A program made the translations under genes and the position numbers. DNA of 64,000 bases from assembly GCA_964615145.1 (NCBI GenBank), contig CAZTOP010000001.1:62001-126000 (forward strand), given 5' to 3'. The DNA is from CAIVPM01 sp964615145. GTDB taxonomy: Bacteria; Bacteroidota; Bacteroidia; Chitinophagales; Chitinophagaceae. Below the pieces are notes generated by a model. It saw only the letters and a program-made list of their open reading frames with translations. It was not told the DNA's origin and did not search any database. Below, piece after piece: positions 35,012 to 42,513 of this stretch (position 1 is its first letter; each line of letters opens with the position of its first letter).

Positions 35012-35918
35012 TTTCTTATTATTTATTGCCCTTTTTGCTATTACAACTGTTTATTCACAAGAGTTTCAGGCTAAAGTTACTGTGAATGCAAGTAGGGTAA
35101 ATACAACGGTTGATAAAAAAATATTTACCACGCTACAAAATCAGTTAACCAATTTTATTAATAATAGAAAATGGACAAATGAAACATATAAAACTTCTGA
35201 AAAAATTGATATCAATTTTGTATTGAATATTGAAAGTATAGTAGAAGCCAATGTTTATAAAGCACAGTTATTAGTTCAATCTGCAAGGCCAGTTTTTAGT
35301 TCAACATATCAGGCAGCCATCATAAACTATCAAGACGCAGATGTGGTTTTTAAATACATCGAATATCAACCAGTAGAATTTAATGAAAATAGAGTTGCAG
35401 GTAGCGATGCCTATGCTGCTAACCTTACAGCTATTTTTGCATATTATGCTAACATTATTTTAGGTTTAAACTACGATTCTTTTTCGCCAAAAGGCGGAGA
35501 TAAATATTTACAAAAAGCTCAATACATTGTAAATAATGCACCAGAAGGAAATGGTATTAATGGTTGGAAAGCATTTGATGGTTTACGTAATAGGTTTTGG
35601 CTATCAGAAAATTTAACCAATTCCAGAAACAATATTTTGCATAGTGTTATTTATGGGTATTATAGAAATGGGTTAGATAAAATGATTGTAAATGAAAAAG
35701 ATGCTGTAGCTGCATTTGTGCAAGCATTGTCGCAGTTAAAAACATTCAATCAGGAGACTCCAAATAGTATGTTTGTACAGTTTTTTATGCAAAATAAGTT
35801 TGCAGAGATTTCAGGTATTGTAAAGCGAGGTACATTAGAAGATAAAGCTAAGGCTACTGAAATTTTAGCCAATTTAGACCCTACTAATGGTGGAAAATAT
35901 AGCGAAGAATTAAGATGA
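34998..35918 (+). CDS. DUF4835 family protein (T9SS-associated PorD-like)
   Basis: This 306-residue protein has a signal peptide (1-20, ending TTVYSQ) and the family core: FQAKVTVNASRVNTTVDKKIFTTLQNQLTNFINNRKWT, then VFKYIEYQPVEFNENR and LNYDSFSPKGGDKYLQKAQ. DUF4835 proteins are found next to coaBC across Bacteroidota, and from memory some are named PorD of the type IX secretion system. I cannot verify that here, and no other T9SS gene is in the window. It is predicted to be in the periplasm or at the outer membrane. The start overlaps coaBC and the end overlaps the next gene by 4 bases (ATGA), indicating translational coupling. Confidence 0.85.
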   Translation: MKKNSFLLFIALFAITTVYSQEFQAKVTVNASRVNTTVDKKIFTTLQNQLTNFINNRKWTNETYKTSEKIDINFVLNIESIVEANVYKAQLLVQSARPVFSSTYQAAIINYQDADVVFKYIEYQPVEFNENRVAGSDAYAANLTAIFAYYANIILGLNYDSFSPKGGDKYLQKAQYIVNNAPEGNGINGWKAFDGLRNRFWLSENLTNSRNNILHSVIYGYYRNGLDKMIVNEKDAVAAFVQALSQLKTFNQETPNSMFVQFFMQNKFAEISGIVKRGTLEDKAKATEILANLDPTNGGKYSEELR

Positions 35919-36265
35919 GAAATTACATAGTTTGCTCATTATTTATTTTGTTCCTATTTGCTTGTAAAAGCAAGAAAAAAGTAATTGAAATTCCTAAAAT
36001 GAAACTTATCATGTGGGATATGGTTACTGCTGATGCTTTAGTGCAACAACAATTTGCCTTAGATTCTATTATTGATAGCACAAAAAAGAATGTTGGTTAT
36101 TATAATAAAATATTTGCCTTAAATAATGTTTCAAAAGAGGAATATTTCGATAGCTACAACTACTATACACAACATCCGAACGAAATGAAAATATTGCTAG
36201 ACTCTCTTGCTGCTTTTGGAGTTAGAATGAGGGATTCAGCTACTAATAAAAAGTTCAATAAATAG
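35915..36265 (+). CDS. DUF4296 family lipoprotein
   Basis: This 116-residue lipoprotein has a signal ending LFLFACKS (Cys at about 17). A helical domain follows, with IPKMKLIMWDMVTADALVQQQ and FALNNVSKEEYFDSYNYYTQHPNEMKILLDSL, which is the DUF4296 pattern. Function is unknown; homologues are small periplasmic-facing helical lipoproteins. It overlaps the DUF4835 gene by 4 bases. The coupling suggests the two products act together at the envelope. Confidence 0.82.
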   Translation: MRNYIVCSLFILFLFACKSKKKVIEIPKMKLIMWDMVTADALVQQQFALDSIIDSTKKNVGYYNKIFALNNVSKEEYFDSYNYYTQHPNEMKILLDSLAAFGVRMRDSATNKKFNK

Positions 36266-36293
36266 AGGATTATCATTAAGACCTATTCTAGCT

Positions 36294-36314
36294 ATTAACT
36301 ACTAACTACTATAA
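36294..36314. repeat. Heptamer-periodic repeat upstream of scoA
   Basis: Three 7-base units in a row, ATTAACT, ACTAACT and ACTATAA, end two bases before the scoA ATG at 36317. Confidence 0.55.
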
Positions 36315-36316
36315 CA

Positions 36317-37009
36317 ATGAATAAAGTTTTTGCAAATGCCAATGAAGCCATTTTTGATATTAAAGATGGAGATACCTTAATGCTTGGTGGATTTGGCCTA
36401 AATGGAATTCCCGAAAATACAATTGCTGCATTGGTGCAAAAAGGTACCAAACAACTTACGTGTATTAGCAATAATGCAGGTGTTGATGACTTTGGTTTAG
36501 GATTGCTTTTGCAAACCAAACAAATTAAAAAAATGATGAGTAGTTATGTTGGCGAAAATGCAGAGTTTGAAAGGCAACTTTTAAGTGGAGAATTGGAAGT
36601 AGATTTAATTCCTCAAGGAACGCTAGCAACTCGCATTCAAATGGCAGGAATGGGCATCCCTGCATTTTACACACCTGCAGGTTATGGAACAGAAATAGCC
36701 GAAGGAAAAGAAGTAAGAGAATTTAATGGTAAAATGCACTTAATGGAATATGCATTGCACGCCAATTTTGCCATTGTAAAAGCCTGGAAAGGCGATAAAT
36801 TCGGTAATTTAATTTTTAAAAAAGCCACAAGAAATTTTTCTACTTCTATGGCAAAAGCTGGAGATATAACAATTGCAGAAGTTGAACATTTAGTTGAACC
36901 AGGAGAGTTAGACCCAGAAATGATAGATGTAGCTGGCGTTTACGTTCATAGAATTTTTGAAGGAAGAAATTATGAAAAGAGGATTGAAAGAAGAACAACA
37001 AAACTTTAA
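36317..37009 (+). CDS. scoA: 3-oxoacid CoA-transferase subunit A
   Basis: The 230 residues match the alpha subunit of succinyl-CoA:3-ketoacid CoA-transferase: LMLGGFGLNGIPENTIAALVQKG, ISNNAGVDDFGLGLLLQTKQIKKMMSSYVGEN, ELEVDLIPQGTLATRIQMAGMGIPAFYTPAGYGT and ATRNFSTSMAKAGDITIAEVEHLVEPGELDPEMIDVAGVYV. The enzyme activates acetoacetate with succinyl-CoA. Subunit B follows 11 bases downstream, so the pair is complete. It is immediately preceded by the heptamer repeat. Confidence 0.96.
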   Translation: MNKVFANANEAIFDIKDGDTLMLGGFGLNGIPENTIAALVQKGTKQLTCISNNAGVDDFGLGLLLQTKQIKKMMSSYVGENAEFERQLLSGELEVDLIPQGTLATRIQMAGMGIPAFYTPAGYGTEIAEGKEVREFNGKMHLMEYALHANFAIVKAWKGDKFGNLIFKKATRNFSTSMAKAGDITIAEVEHLVEPGELDPEMIDVAGVYVHRIFEGRNYEKRIERRTTKL

Positions 37010-37020
37010 AATGTTAACAA

Positions 37021-37671
37021 ATGGCATTAGATAAATATGGCATAGCTCAACGCATTGCAAAAGAATTAAAAGATGGAATGTATGTAAACCTAGGCATTGG
37101 TATTCCTACACTTGTTGCTAATTATATTCCCAAAGACATGACTGTTATTTTACAAAGTGAAAATGGAATTCTTGGAATGGGACCATACCCAACAGAGGAA
37201 AATATTGATGCAGATTTAATAAATGCAGGCAAAGAAACTGTAACATTAATTGATGGTGCAGCTTTGTTTGATAGTGCTGAAAGCTTTGGAATGATTAGGG
37301 CTGGCAAAATAGATTTAACCGTTTTAGGTGCTATGGAAGTAAGCGAAAATGGAGATATAGCCAATTGGAAAATTCCTGGCAAAATGGTAAAAGGAATGGG
37401 TGGTGCTATGGATTTGGTAGCGAGTGCTAAAAATATTATTGTAGCAATGATGCACACTAATCCTAAAGGCGAAAGTAAATTATTGCCAAAATGTTCTTTG
37501 CCACTTACAGGTGTTGGATGTGTTAAAAAAGTTGTTACAGAATTAGCCGTGTTGGATGTAACTGCTGAAGGCTTTGTACTAATTGAAACAGCTCCAGGAG
37601 TATCAGTAGAAGAAATAAAGTCTAAAACTGCGGGCAAATTAACAATTGCAGAAAATGTGATAATAAATTAA
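37021..37671 (+). CDS. scoB: 3-oxoacid CoA-transferase subunit B
   Basis: The 216 residues carry the catalytic glutamate E47 in QSENGILGMGPYP, which forms the enzyme-CoA thioester. GIGIPTLVANYIP, RAGKIDLTVLGAMEVSENGDIANWKIPGK and GVGCVKKVVTELAVLDVTAEG are also diagnostic of ScoB. With ScoA it interconverts acetoacetate and acetoacetyl-CoA. The two subunits are in the usual order and the reading frame is intact. miaA is convergent, ending 22 bases downstream. Confidence 0.96.
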   Translation: MALDKYGIAQRIAKELKDGMYVNLGIGIPTLVANYIPKDMTVILQSENGILGMGPYPTEENIDADLINAGKETVTLIDGAALFDSAESFGMIRAGKIDLTVLGAMEVSENGDIANWKIPGKMVKGMGGAMDLVASAKNIIVAMMHTNPKGESKLLPKCSLPLTGVGCVKKVVTELAVLDVTAEGFVLIETAPGVSVEEIKSKTAGKLTIAENVIIN

Positions 37672-37693
37672 AACTCCATCTTTATTTACGAAT

Positions 37694-38587
37694 TTAAATA
37701 ATGTGAAGGTTATTATTTTCTTGAGCATTTAACCATTTGATTTCAGCATCCTTTTTAAACCATGTCATTTGTCTTTTGGCATATTGTCTGGTGCTAATTT
37801 TTATTTTTTCTATAGCTTGTTGCTTTGAAATATTATTATTAAAATAATCAAACAATTCTTTGTAGCCCACTGTTTGTAGTGCATTTAAATCTTTATGAGA
37901 AATCAATGATTCCACTTCATCCATCAACCCTTCTTCAATCATTTTATCTACACGTAAATTAATATTATGGATTAATTGTTCTCTTGGTAATTCTAACCCA
38001 ATTTTTATAATATTAAATGGTCTTTTTATTTTTTGATGATTTTTATAATCATTGATTGATTTTCCTGTAGATTCTATAACTTCTAATGCACGCATTAATC
38101 TTTGAGGATTTTGCTGTTCAGCTTTTTGCCAAAAATCCTTGTCTTTTGTTTGTAACTCATTTTGCAACCAAGCCAAACCTTTTAGGTTATAATTTTTAAT
38201 GATATTGTCTCTGATTGCAGAAGGAACATTTGGAATTTCATCAATGCCATTGCAAAAAGCATTTACATATAACCCTGTGCCACCAACCATTACAGCAATA
38301 TTGTTAAGCTTGAATATCTCATCTACACATTGTAAAGCATATTTTTCAAACACACCAGCATTTACATCCTGATGAATAGAATGAGATGCAATAAAATAGT
38401 GAGGAACTGAATTTAATTCTTCATTTGAAGGGCGAGCAACACCAATACTTAATTCCTTATAACACTGCCTAGAATCAGCAGAAATAATTTGAGTATTATA
38501 GTGCTGTGCAAGTTTTATTGCAAAAGATGTTTTACCTACAGCGGTAGGTCCAACAACAACGATTACGGTATTTTGAGAGTTATGAAT
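37694..38587 (-). CDS. miaA: tRNA dimethylallyltransferase MiaA, without a canonical start codon
   Basis: Translation of the - strand gives TVIVVVGPTAVGKTSFAIKLAQHYN (Walker A GPTAVGKT), then ISADSRQCYKELSIGVARPS and, near the end, RQYAKRQMTWFK, a full-length MiaA of about 297 residues. It transfers a dimethylallyl group to A37 of tRNAs reading UNN codons. No ATG, GTG or TTG lies between the in-frame TAA (38594-38596) and the Walker A motif; the first near-cognate codons are ATA (38590) and ATT (38587). An internal ATG at 38353 would remove the P-loop and cannot be the true start. The missing start coincides with the heptamer repeat at 38579-38606. The start given here (ATT) is a best guess. 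Confidence 0.85.
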   Translation of the reverse strand: MHNSQNTVIVVVGPTAVGKTSFAIKLAQHYNTQIISADSRQCYKELSIGVARPSNEELNSVPHYFIASHSIHQDVNAGVFEKYALQCVDEIFKLNNIAVMVGGTGLYVNAFCNGIDEIPNVPSAIRDNIIKNYNLKGLAWLQNELQTKDKDFWQKAEQQNPQRLMRALEVIESTGKSINDYKNHQKIKRPFNIIKIGLELPREQLIHNINLRVDKMIEEGLMDEVESLISHKDLNALQTVGYKELFDYFNNNISKQQAIEKIKISTRQYAKRQMTWFKKDAEIKWLNAQENNNLHII

Positions 38588-38606
38588 TATGAGTTATGAA
38601 TTATGA
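38579..38606. repeat. Four heptamers (RTTATGA) overlapping the miaA start region
   Basis: GTTATGA and ATTATGA alternate twice: two perfect copies of the 14-mer GTTATGAATTATGA at 38579-38592 and 38593-38606. The array occupies the positions where the miaA start codon should lie. Confidence 0.85.
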
Positions 38607-38611
38607 ATAAC

Positions 38612-38639
38612 AACGAAGAACTGTAAACTACAAACGAGT
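38612..38639. repeat. Second heptamer array, AACNNNN x4
   Basis: AACGAAG, AACTGTA, AACTACA and AACGAGT follow one another without gap, directly after the lepA stop and before the miaA repeat. Periodicity is seen in the first three bases only. Confidence 0.45.
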
Positions 38640-38640
38640 T

Positions 38641-40425
38641 CTAATCCAATTTCAACACAGCTAAAAAGGCTTCTTGTGGTACTTCTACATTACCAATTTG
38701 CCTCATACGTTTTTTACCTTCTTTTTGTTTTTCAAGAAGTTTACGTTTACGCGAGATATCACCACCATAACATTTTGCAGTTACATCTTTACGCATTGCA
38801 CTAATGTTTTCACGTGCAATAACTTTAGCACCAATAGCTGCCTGTATAGCAATTTGAAATTGTTGTTTAGTTAACAATTCTTTCAATTTTTCGCATAACT
38901 TTCTACCAAAATCTTGGGCCCTGCTTCTATGAATTAGGGAACCTAAAGCATCTACTTTATCTCCATTTAGTAAAATATCCATTCTTACAATATCAGCATC
39001 CCTATACCCAATAGGATGATAATCGAAACTAGCATAACCACGTGTTTGAGATTTTAATTTATCATAAAAGTCAAATACAATCTCAGTTAAAGGCATTTCA
39101 AAAGTTAACTCTACACGTGTAGGTGTAATGTAAGATTGATTTAATAGAATTCCTCTTTTGCCCAAACATAAAGTCATAATATTACCTATATAGTCGCTTT
39201 GTGTAATAATTTGTGCTTTAATATATGGTTCTTCTATTCTATCCAACTTAGTAGCATCAGGCATTTCAGCAGGATTGTTTACAATAATTGTTTCGTTTTT
39301 GGTGGTATATGCAATGAAACTTACGTTAGGAACAGTTGTTATTACAGTTTGATTAAACTCTCGTTCCAGTCTCTCCTGAATAATTTCCATGTGTAATAAT
39401 CCTAAAAAACCACATCTAAATCCAAAACCCAATGCTTGCGATGTTTCCAATTCAAATGTTAATGAGGCATCGTTTAATTGTAACTTCTCCATACAATCTC
39501 TCAACTCTTCAAAAGCATCGGTTTCTACAGGAAAAATACCAGCAAATACCATGGGTTTTACTTCTTCAAAACCATTAATGCGTTCTGCCATACTTCCACT
39601 CGAAGTTAAGGTATCGCCTACTTTAACTTCTTTGGCATTTTTAATACCTGTAATAATATATCCAACATCGCCACAACCTACATGATTTTTAGCTTCCATC
39701 CCAAGTTTAAGCACTCCAATTTCTTGTGCATCATACTCTTGTCCGGTAGCAATAAACTTAACTTTTTGCCCCTTAGTAATAGTGCCATTCATTATTCTAT
39801 AATAAATAATAATACCTCTGAAACTATTGAAAACACTATCAAAAATTAAAGCTTGTAGTGGAGCATTTGGGTCACCTTTTGGTGCAGGAATTCTTTCAAT
39901 AATAGCTGCTAGTATTTCAAAAATACCAATACCACTTTTGCCACTTGCATGTAAAATTTCTTCGGGTTTACAACCAATTAAATCTACAATTTGATCAGTT
40001 ACCTCAGGTATCATTGCCCCATCCATATCTATTTTATTAATAACCGGAATTATCTCCAAATTGTTATCAATAGCTAAATATAAATTGCTAATAGTTTGTG
40101 CCTGAATACCCTGTGACGCATCTACCAAAAGCAATGCACCCTCGCATGCAGCTAATGCTCTGCTCACTTCGTAACTAAAATCAACGTGACCAGGAGTATC
40201 AATTAAATTTAATATGTATTGTTCACCTTTGTATGGGTAATTAATTTGAATGGCGTGGCTTTTAATGGTAATGCCTTTTTCACGTTCCAAATCCATATCA
40301 TCCAATACTTGAGCCTGCATATCTCTTGCACCAATAGTTTTAGTATCTTCCAATAGTCTATCAGCTAAAGTACTTTTTCCGTGGTCTATATGAGCTATAA
40401 TACAAAAATTCCTAATATTCTTCAT
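38641..40425 (-). CDS. lepA: Elongation factor 4 (LepA), ribosome back-translocase GTPase
   Basis: I start at ATG 40425 (594 residues, MKNIRNFCIIAHIDHGKSTLADRLLE); the longer reading starts with TTG inside the -7 box. The GTPase motifs are AHIDHGKST, DTPGHVDF and NKID. EF-G-like domains follow, and the LepA-specific C-terminal domain has CYGGDISRKRKLLEKQKEGKKRMR. The protein promotes back-translocation or assists initiation and assembly. The gene is divergent from the MATE gene, with both -7 boxes packed between the two starts. Confidence 0.97.
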   Translation of the reverse strand: MKNIRNFCIIAHIDHGKSTLADRLLEDTKTIGARDMQAQVLDDMDLEREKGITIKSHAIQINYPYKGEQYILNLIDTPGHVDFSYEVSRALAACEGALLLVDASQGIQAQTISNLYLAIDNNLEIIPVINKIDMDGAMIPEVTDQIVDLIGCKPEEILHASGKSGIGIFEILAAIIERIPAPKGDPNAPLQALIFDSVFNSFRGIIIYYRIMNGTITKGQKVKFIATGQEYDAQEIGVLKLGMEAKNHVGCGDVGYIITGIKNAKEVKVGDTLTSSGSMAERINGFEEVKPMVFAGIFPVETDAFEELRDCMEKLQLNDASLTFELETSQALGFGFRCGFLGLLHMEIIQERLEREFNQTVITTVPNVSFIAYTTKNETIIVNNPAEMPDATKLDRIEEPYIKAQIITQSDYIGNIMTLCLGKRGILLNQSYITPTRVELTFEMPLTEIVFDFYDKLKSQTRGYASFDYHPIGYRDADIVRMDILLNGDKVDALGSLIHRSRAQDFGRKLCEKLKELLTKQQFQIAIQAAIGAKVIARENISAMRKDVTAKCYGGDISRKRKLLEKQKEGKKRMRQIGNVEVPQEAFLAVLKLD

Positions 40426-40431
40426 AAGGGG

Positions 40432-40439
40432 CAAAGATA
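40432..40439 (-). promoter_or_regulatory. -7 box TATCTTTG of lepA, 6 bases from its start codon
   Basis: Read on the - strand this is TATCTTTG. TTTC lies 20 bases upstream (40460-40463 on the + strand as GAAA). The expected start point coincides with the ATG at 40425, implying a leaderless mRNA. Confidence 0.6.
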
Positions 40440-40474
40440 GGGTTGAGCGTTAATAGAAAGAAAGCGATTTCTAT

Positions 40475-40482
40475 TAGTTTTG
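40475..40482 (+). promoter_or_regulatory. -7 box TAGTTTTG of the MATE gene, 4 bases from its start codon
   Basis: This is an exact TAnnTTTG match ending 4 bases before the ATG at 40487, so the transcript would begin at or just inside the coding region. No clear -33 box is seen. Confidence 0.5.
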
Positions 40483-40486
40483 CTTA

Positions 40487-41842
40487 ATGTACACAACAGA
40501 AACCAAAGATTATAGACTTGAGATATCGAACAAACAAATATTATCTATTACATTACCAATTGCAGCTGCTATTGTAGTGCCTCAATTAAACTTTGTTACT
40601 AATAATATTTTTTTAGGTAGATTAGGTGTGCAAGCTCTTTCAGTAGCAGGTATAACAGGCGTATATTATTTAATTTTTGCAGTGGTAGGTATGGGTTTAA
40701 ACAATGGTTTGCAAATGCTTATTTCTCGTAGGGCTGGCGAAAACAAAATAGATGCCATAGGTAGTTTGTTTGCTCAAGGTATAAGGCTTGCCATCATTTT
40801 TGCTATCGTTGGTATTCTTTTTACTTACCTTATTACACCATATATTTTTAGTAAAGTATTAAAAGATTCAAGTAATGTGCAAATGGCAACCAGCTTTTTA
40901 AACATTCGTATTTGGGGTTTGTTTTTTTTGTATTTATATCAAATGCGAAATGCATTGTTAATAGGCACTAATCAATCTAAACTGCTTATTTATGGTACAG
41001 CAGTAGAAGCTATTGCTAATATTGTTTTAGATTATGGTTTAATTTTTGGAAAACTTGGTTTGCCACAACTTGGCTTTAATGGAGCAGCTTATGCTAGTGT
41101 TATTGCAGAGGGTTTGGGTTTATTGGTCATCTATTTTGTTATTCATTACAAAGGTATTGGTAAGCAATTGCAGCTATTTAAAAACTGGCAATGGAGCGAA
41201 TTAAATACTAGGTTAATAATGAAACAAAGTGCTCCCTTAATTGGACAGTTTTTGCTCAGCATTCTTGCCTGGGAATTTTTTTATATTTTAAACGAACATC
41301 ACGGTAGTCAGGCAGGTGCTATATCCAATGTAATGCGTAATGTGTTTGGTTTTTTTGGTTGTATTACTTGGGCTTTTGCATCTACAGCCAATACAATGGT
41401 TAGCAATATTATTGGTCAAGGATTGCACGATAGGGTAGTGGAATTAGTATATAAAATAATGAAACTATCCTTTTTGTTTGCTTTAATAGTGTGTATCATT
41501 ATTAATATATTCCCATATTATTTTTTAAGTATTTACGGTTTGGGCGATGATTTTATTAATGCTGCAATACCTGTACTACGTGTAGTTTCTAGTGCTCTGG
41601 TGTTAATGAGTATTGCTGTGGTTTGGTTAAATGCTGTTACGGGAACAGGGCAAACCAGAATTAATTTATGGATAGAATTTATGGCAATCGTTCTATATTG
41701 TATTTACGTATATATAACATTGGAAAAACTACATTTAAGTATTGCCATTGGTTGGGGTAGTGAGTGGTTGTATTGGGGCAGTATGCTTATTCCATCTTAT
41801 TTTTACATTACCAAAGGCAATTGGAAGGGTAAAAAATTGTAA
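40487..41842 (+). CDS. MATE-family multidrug/sodium efflux transporter
   Basis: This 451-residue protein has twelve membrane segments. The two MATE halves are recognisable: ILSITLPIAAAIVVPQLNFVTNNIFLGRLGVQALSVAGI in the first, and LIMKQSAPLIGQFLLSILAWEFFYIL with FASTANTMVSNIIGQG in the second. It would export cationic compounds using a Na+ or H+ gradient. The acidic residues of the N-lobe are sparse, so the coupling ion cannot be guessed. It has its own promoter abutting the ATG and no partner gene, apart from the small outer-membrane protein 48 bases downstream. Confidence 0.9.
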   Translation: MYTTETKDYRLEISNKQILSITLPIAAAIVVPQLNFVTNNIFLGRLGVQALSVAGITGVYYLIFAVVGMGLNNGLQMLISRRAGENKIDAIGSLFAQGIRLAIIFAIVGILFTYLITPYIFSKVLKDSSNVQMATSFLNIRIWGLFFLYLYQMRNALLIGTNQSKLLIYGTAVEAIANIVLDYGLIFGKLGLPQLGFNGAAYASVIAEGLGLLVIYFVIHYKGIGKQLQLFKNWQWSELNTRLIMKQSAPLIGQFLLSILAWEFFYILNEHHGSQAGAISNVMRNVFGFFGCITWAFASTANTMVSNIIGQGLHDRVVELVYKIMKLSFLFALIVCIIINIFPYYFLSIYGLGDDFINAAIPVLRVVSSALVLMSIAVVWLNAVTGTGQTRINLWIEFMAIVLYCIYVYITLEKLHLSIAIGWGSEWLYWGSMLIPSYFYITKGNWKGKKL

Positions 41843-41849
41843 ATACTTT

Positions 41850-41857
41850 TACTTTTG
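41850..41857 (+). promoter_or_regulatory. -7 box TACTTTTG of the small outer-membrane protein gene
   Basis: This is an exact TAnnTTTG match 33 bases before the ATG at 41891, lying just after the MATE stop. It suggests the small outer-membrane protein is expressed separately. Confidence 0.5.
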
Positions 41858-41890
41858 TGTATATCTTAAAATTTTTAAATATTTATTACT

Positions 41891-42370
41891 ATGAAAAAAT
41901 TATTTATCACTGCAATGTTTCTGGCATTATGTGTGTTTCAATTAAAAGCACAAAAATCTGGCAACAATTATTCATCTGCCATTGGTATTAAATTTTATCC
42001 GGGTGGTATTAGCTACAAAACTTTTATTAAAAATAATGTAGCTATTGAAGGTGTTGGTTACTTTTGGGAATATGGCTCAAGAGTTACAGCTCTTTATCAG
42101 TTTTATGGCGATATTAATGGTGCCAATGGTTTAAAATGGTATGCAGGACCCGGTGCACACATTGGTTTTTGGAATGATAAATGGAAAAGCAATTATCCAA
42201 CCCGAGAAAATGGAATTGCCATAGGTATAGATGGAGTTTTAGGCTTAGATTATAAGTTTTCTGGTGCACCTATTAATCTTAGTATCGATTGGCAACCATC
42301 ATTTAATTTAGTAGGGTATAGTTATTTTGAAAGTGGGTGGGGTGGATTAGGTATTAGATATACTTTTTAA
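41891..42370 (+). CDS. Small outer-membrane beta-barrel protein (159 aa)
   Basis: A signal peptide (MKKLFITAMFLALCVFQLKAQ) is followed by alternating hydrophobic/aromatic strands: SAIGIKFYPGGISYKTFIKNN, AIEGVGYFWEYGSRVTALYQFYG and WYAGPGAHIGFWND. The protein ends in GLGIRYTF, the aromatic C-terminus expected of an eight-strand outer-membrane barrel. The exact family is not certain; it resembles the opacity-like outer-membrane proteins of Bacteroidota. The gene has its own promoter and a following terminator, so it is monocistronic. Confidence 0.82.
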   Translation: MKKLFITAMFLALCVFQLKAQKSGNNYSSAIGIKFYPGGISYKTFIKNNVAIEGVGYFWEYGSRVTALYQFYGDINGANGLKWYAGPGAHIGFWNDKWKSNYPTRENGIAIGIDGVLGLDYKFSGAPINLSIDWQPSFNLVGYSYFESGWGGLGIRYTF

Positions 42371-42460
42371 AGTGTATAACTTATATTTATTTATTAAAAA
42401 TAAAAATTTATTTCAGTTATTCCGATCAAAATATTTCACTATTTTAAATTAATAAAGCAT

Positions 42461-42492
42461 AAAAAAACCCTACATTTCTGTAAGGTTTTTTT
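42461..42492. terminator. Shared terminator between the small outer-membrane protein gene and secDF
   Basis: A7CC, CTACA, the loop TTTC, TGTAA and GGT8 make a stem with one C-A mismatch as + strand RNA and a U-G wobble as - strand RNA. It therefore works better for the leftward secDF transcript, whose stop is at 42514, but can serve both. Confidence 0.8.
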
Positions 42493-42513
42493 TATGTATA
42501 ATGAAGGCTTTAA

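Noticed and set aside
37122..37637. 171-codon antisense frame inside scoB
   Set aside because: It is a shadow of a clearly coding gene; serine/proline/isoleucine-rich composition is typical of such antisense frames.
38353..38353. Internal ATG as miaA start
   Set aside because: It would remove the Walker A motif and substrate-binding region, though the frame and homology continue upstream without a break.
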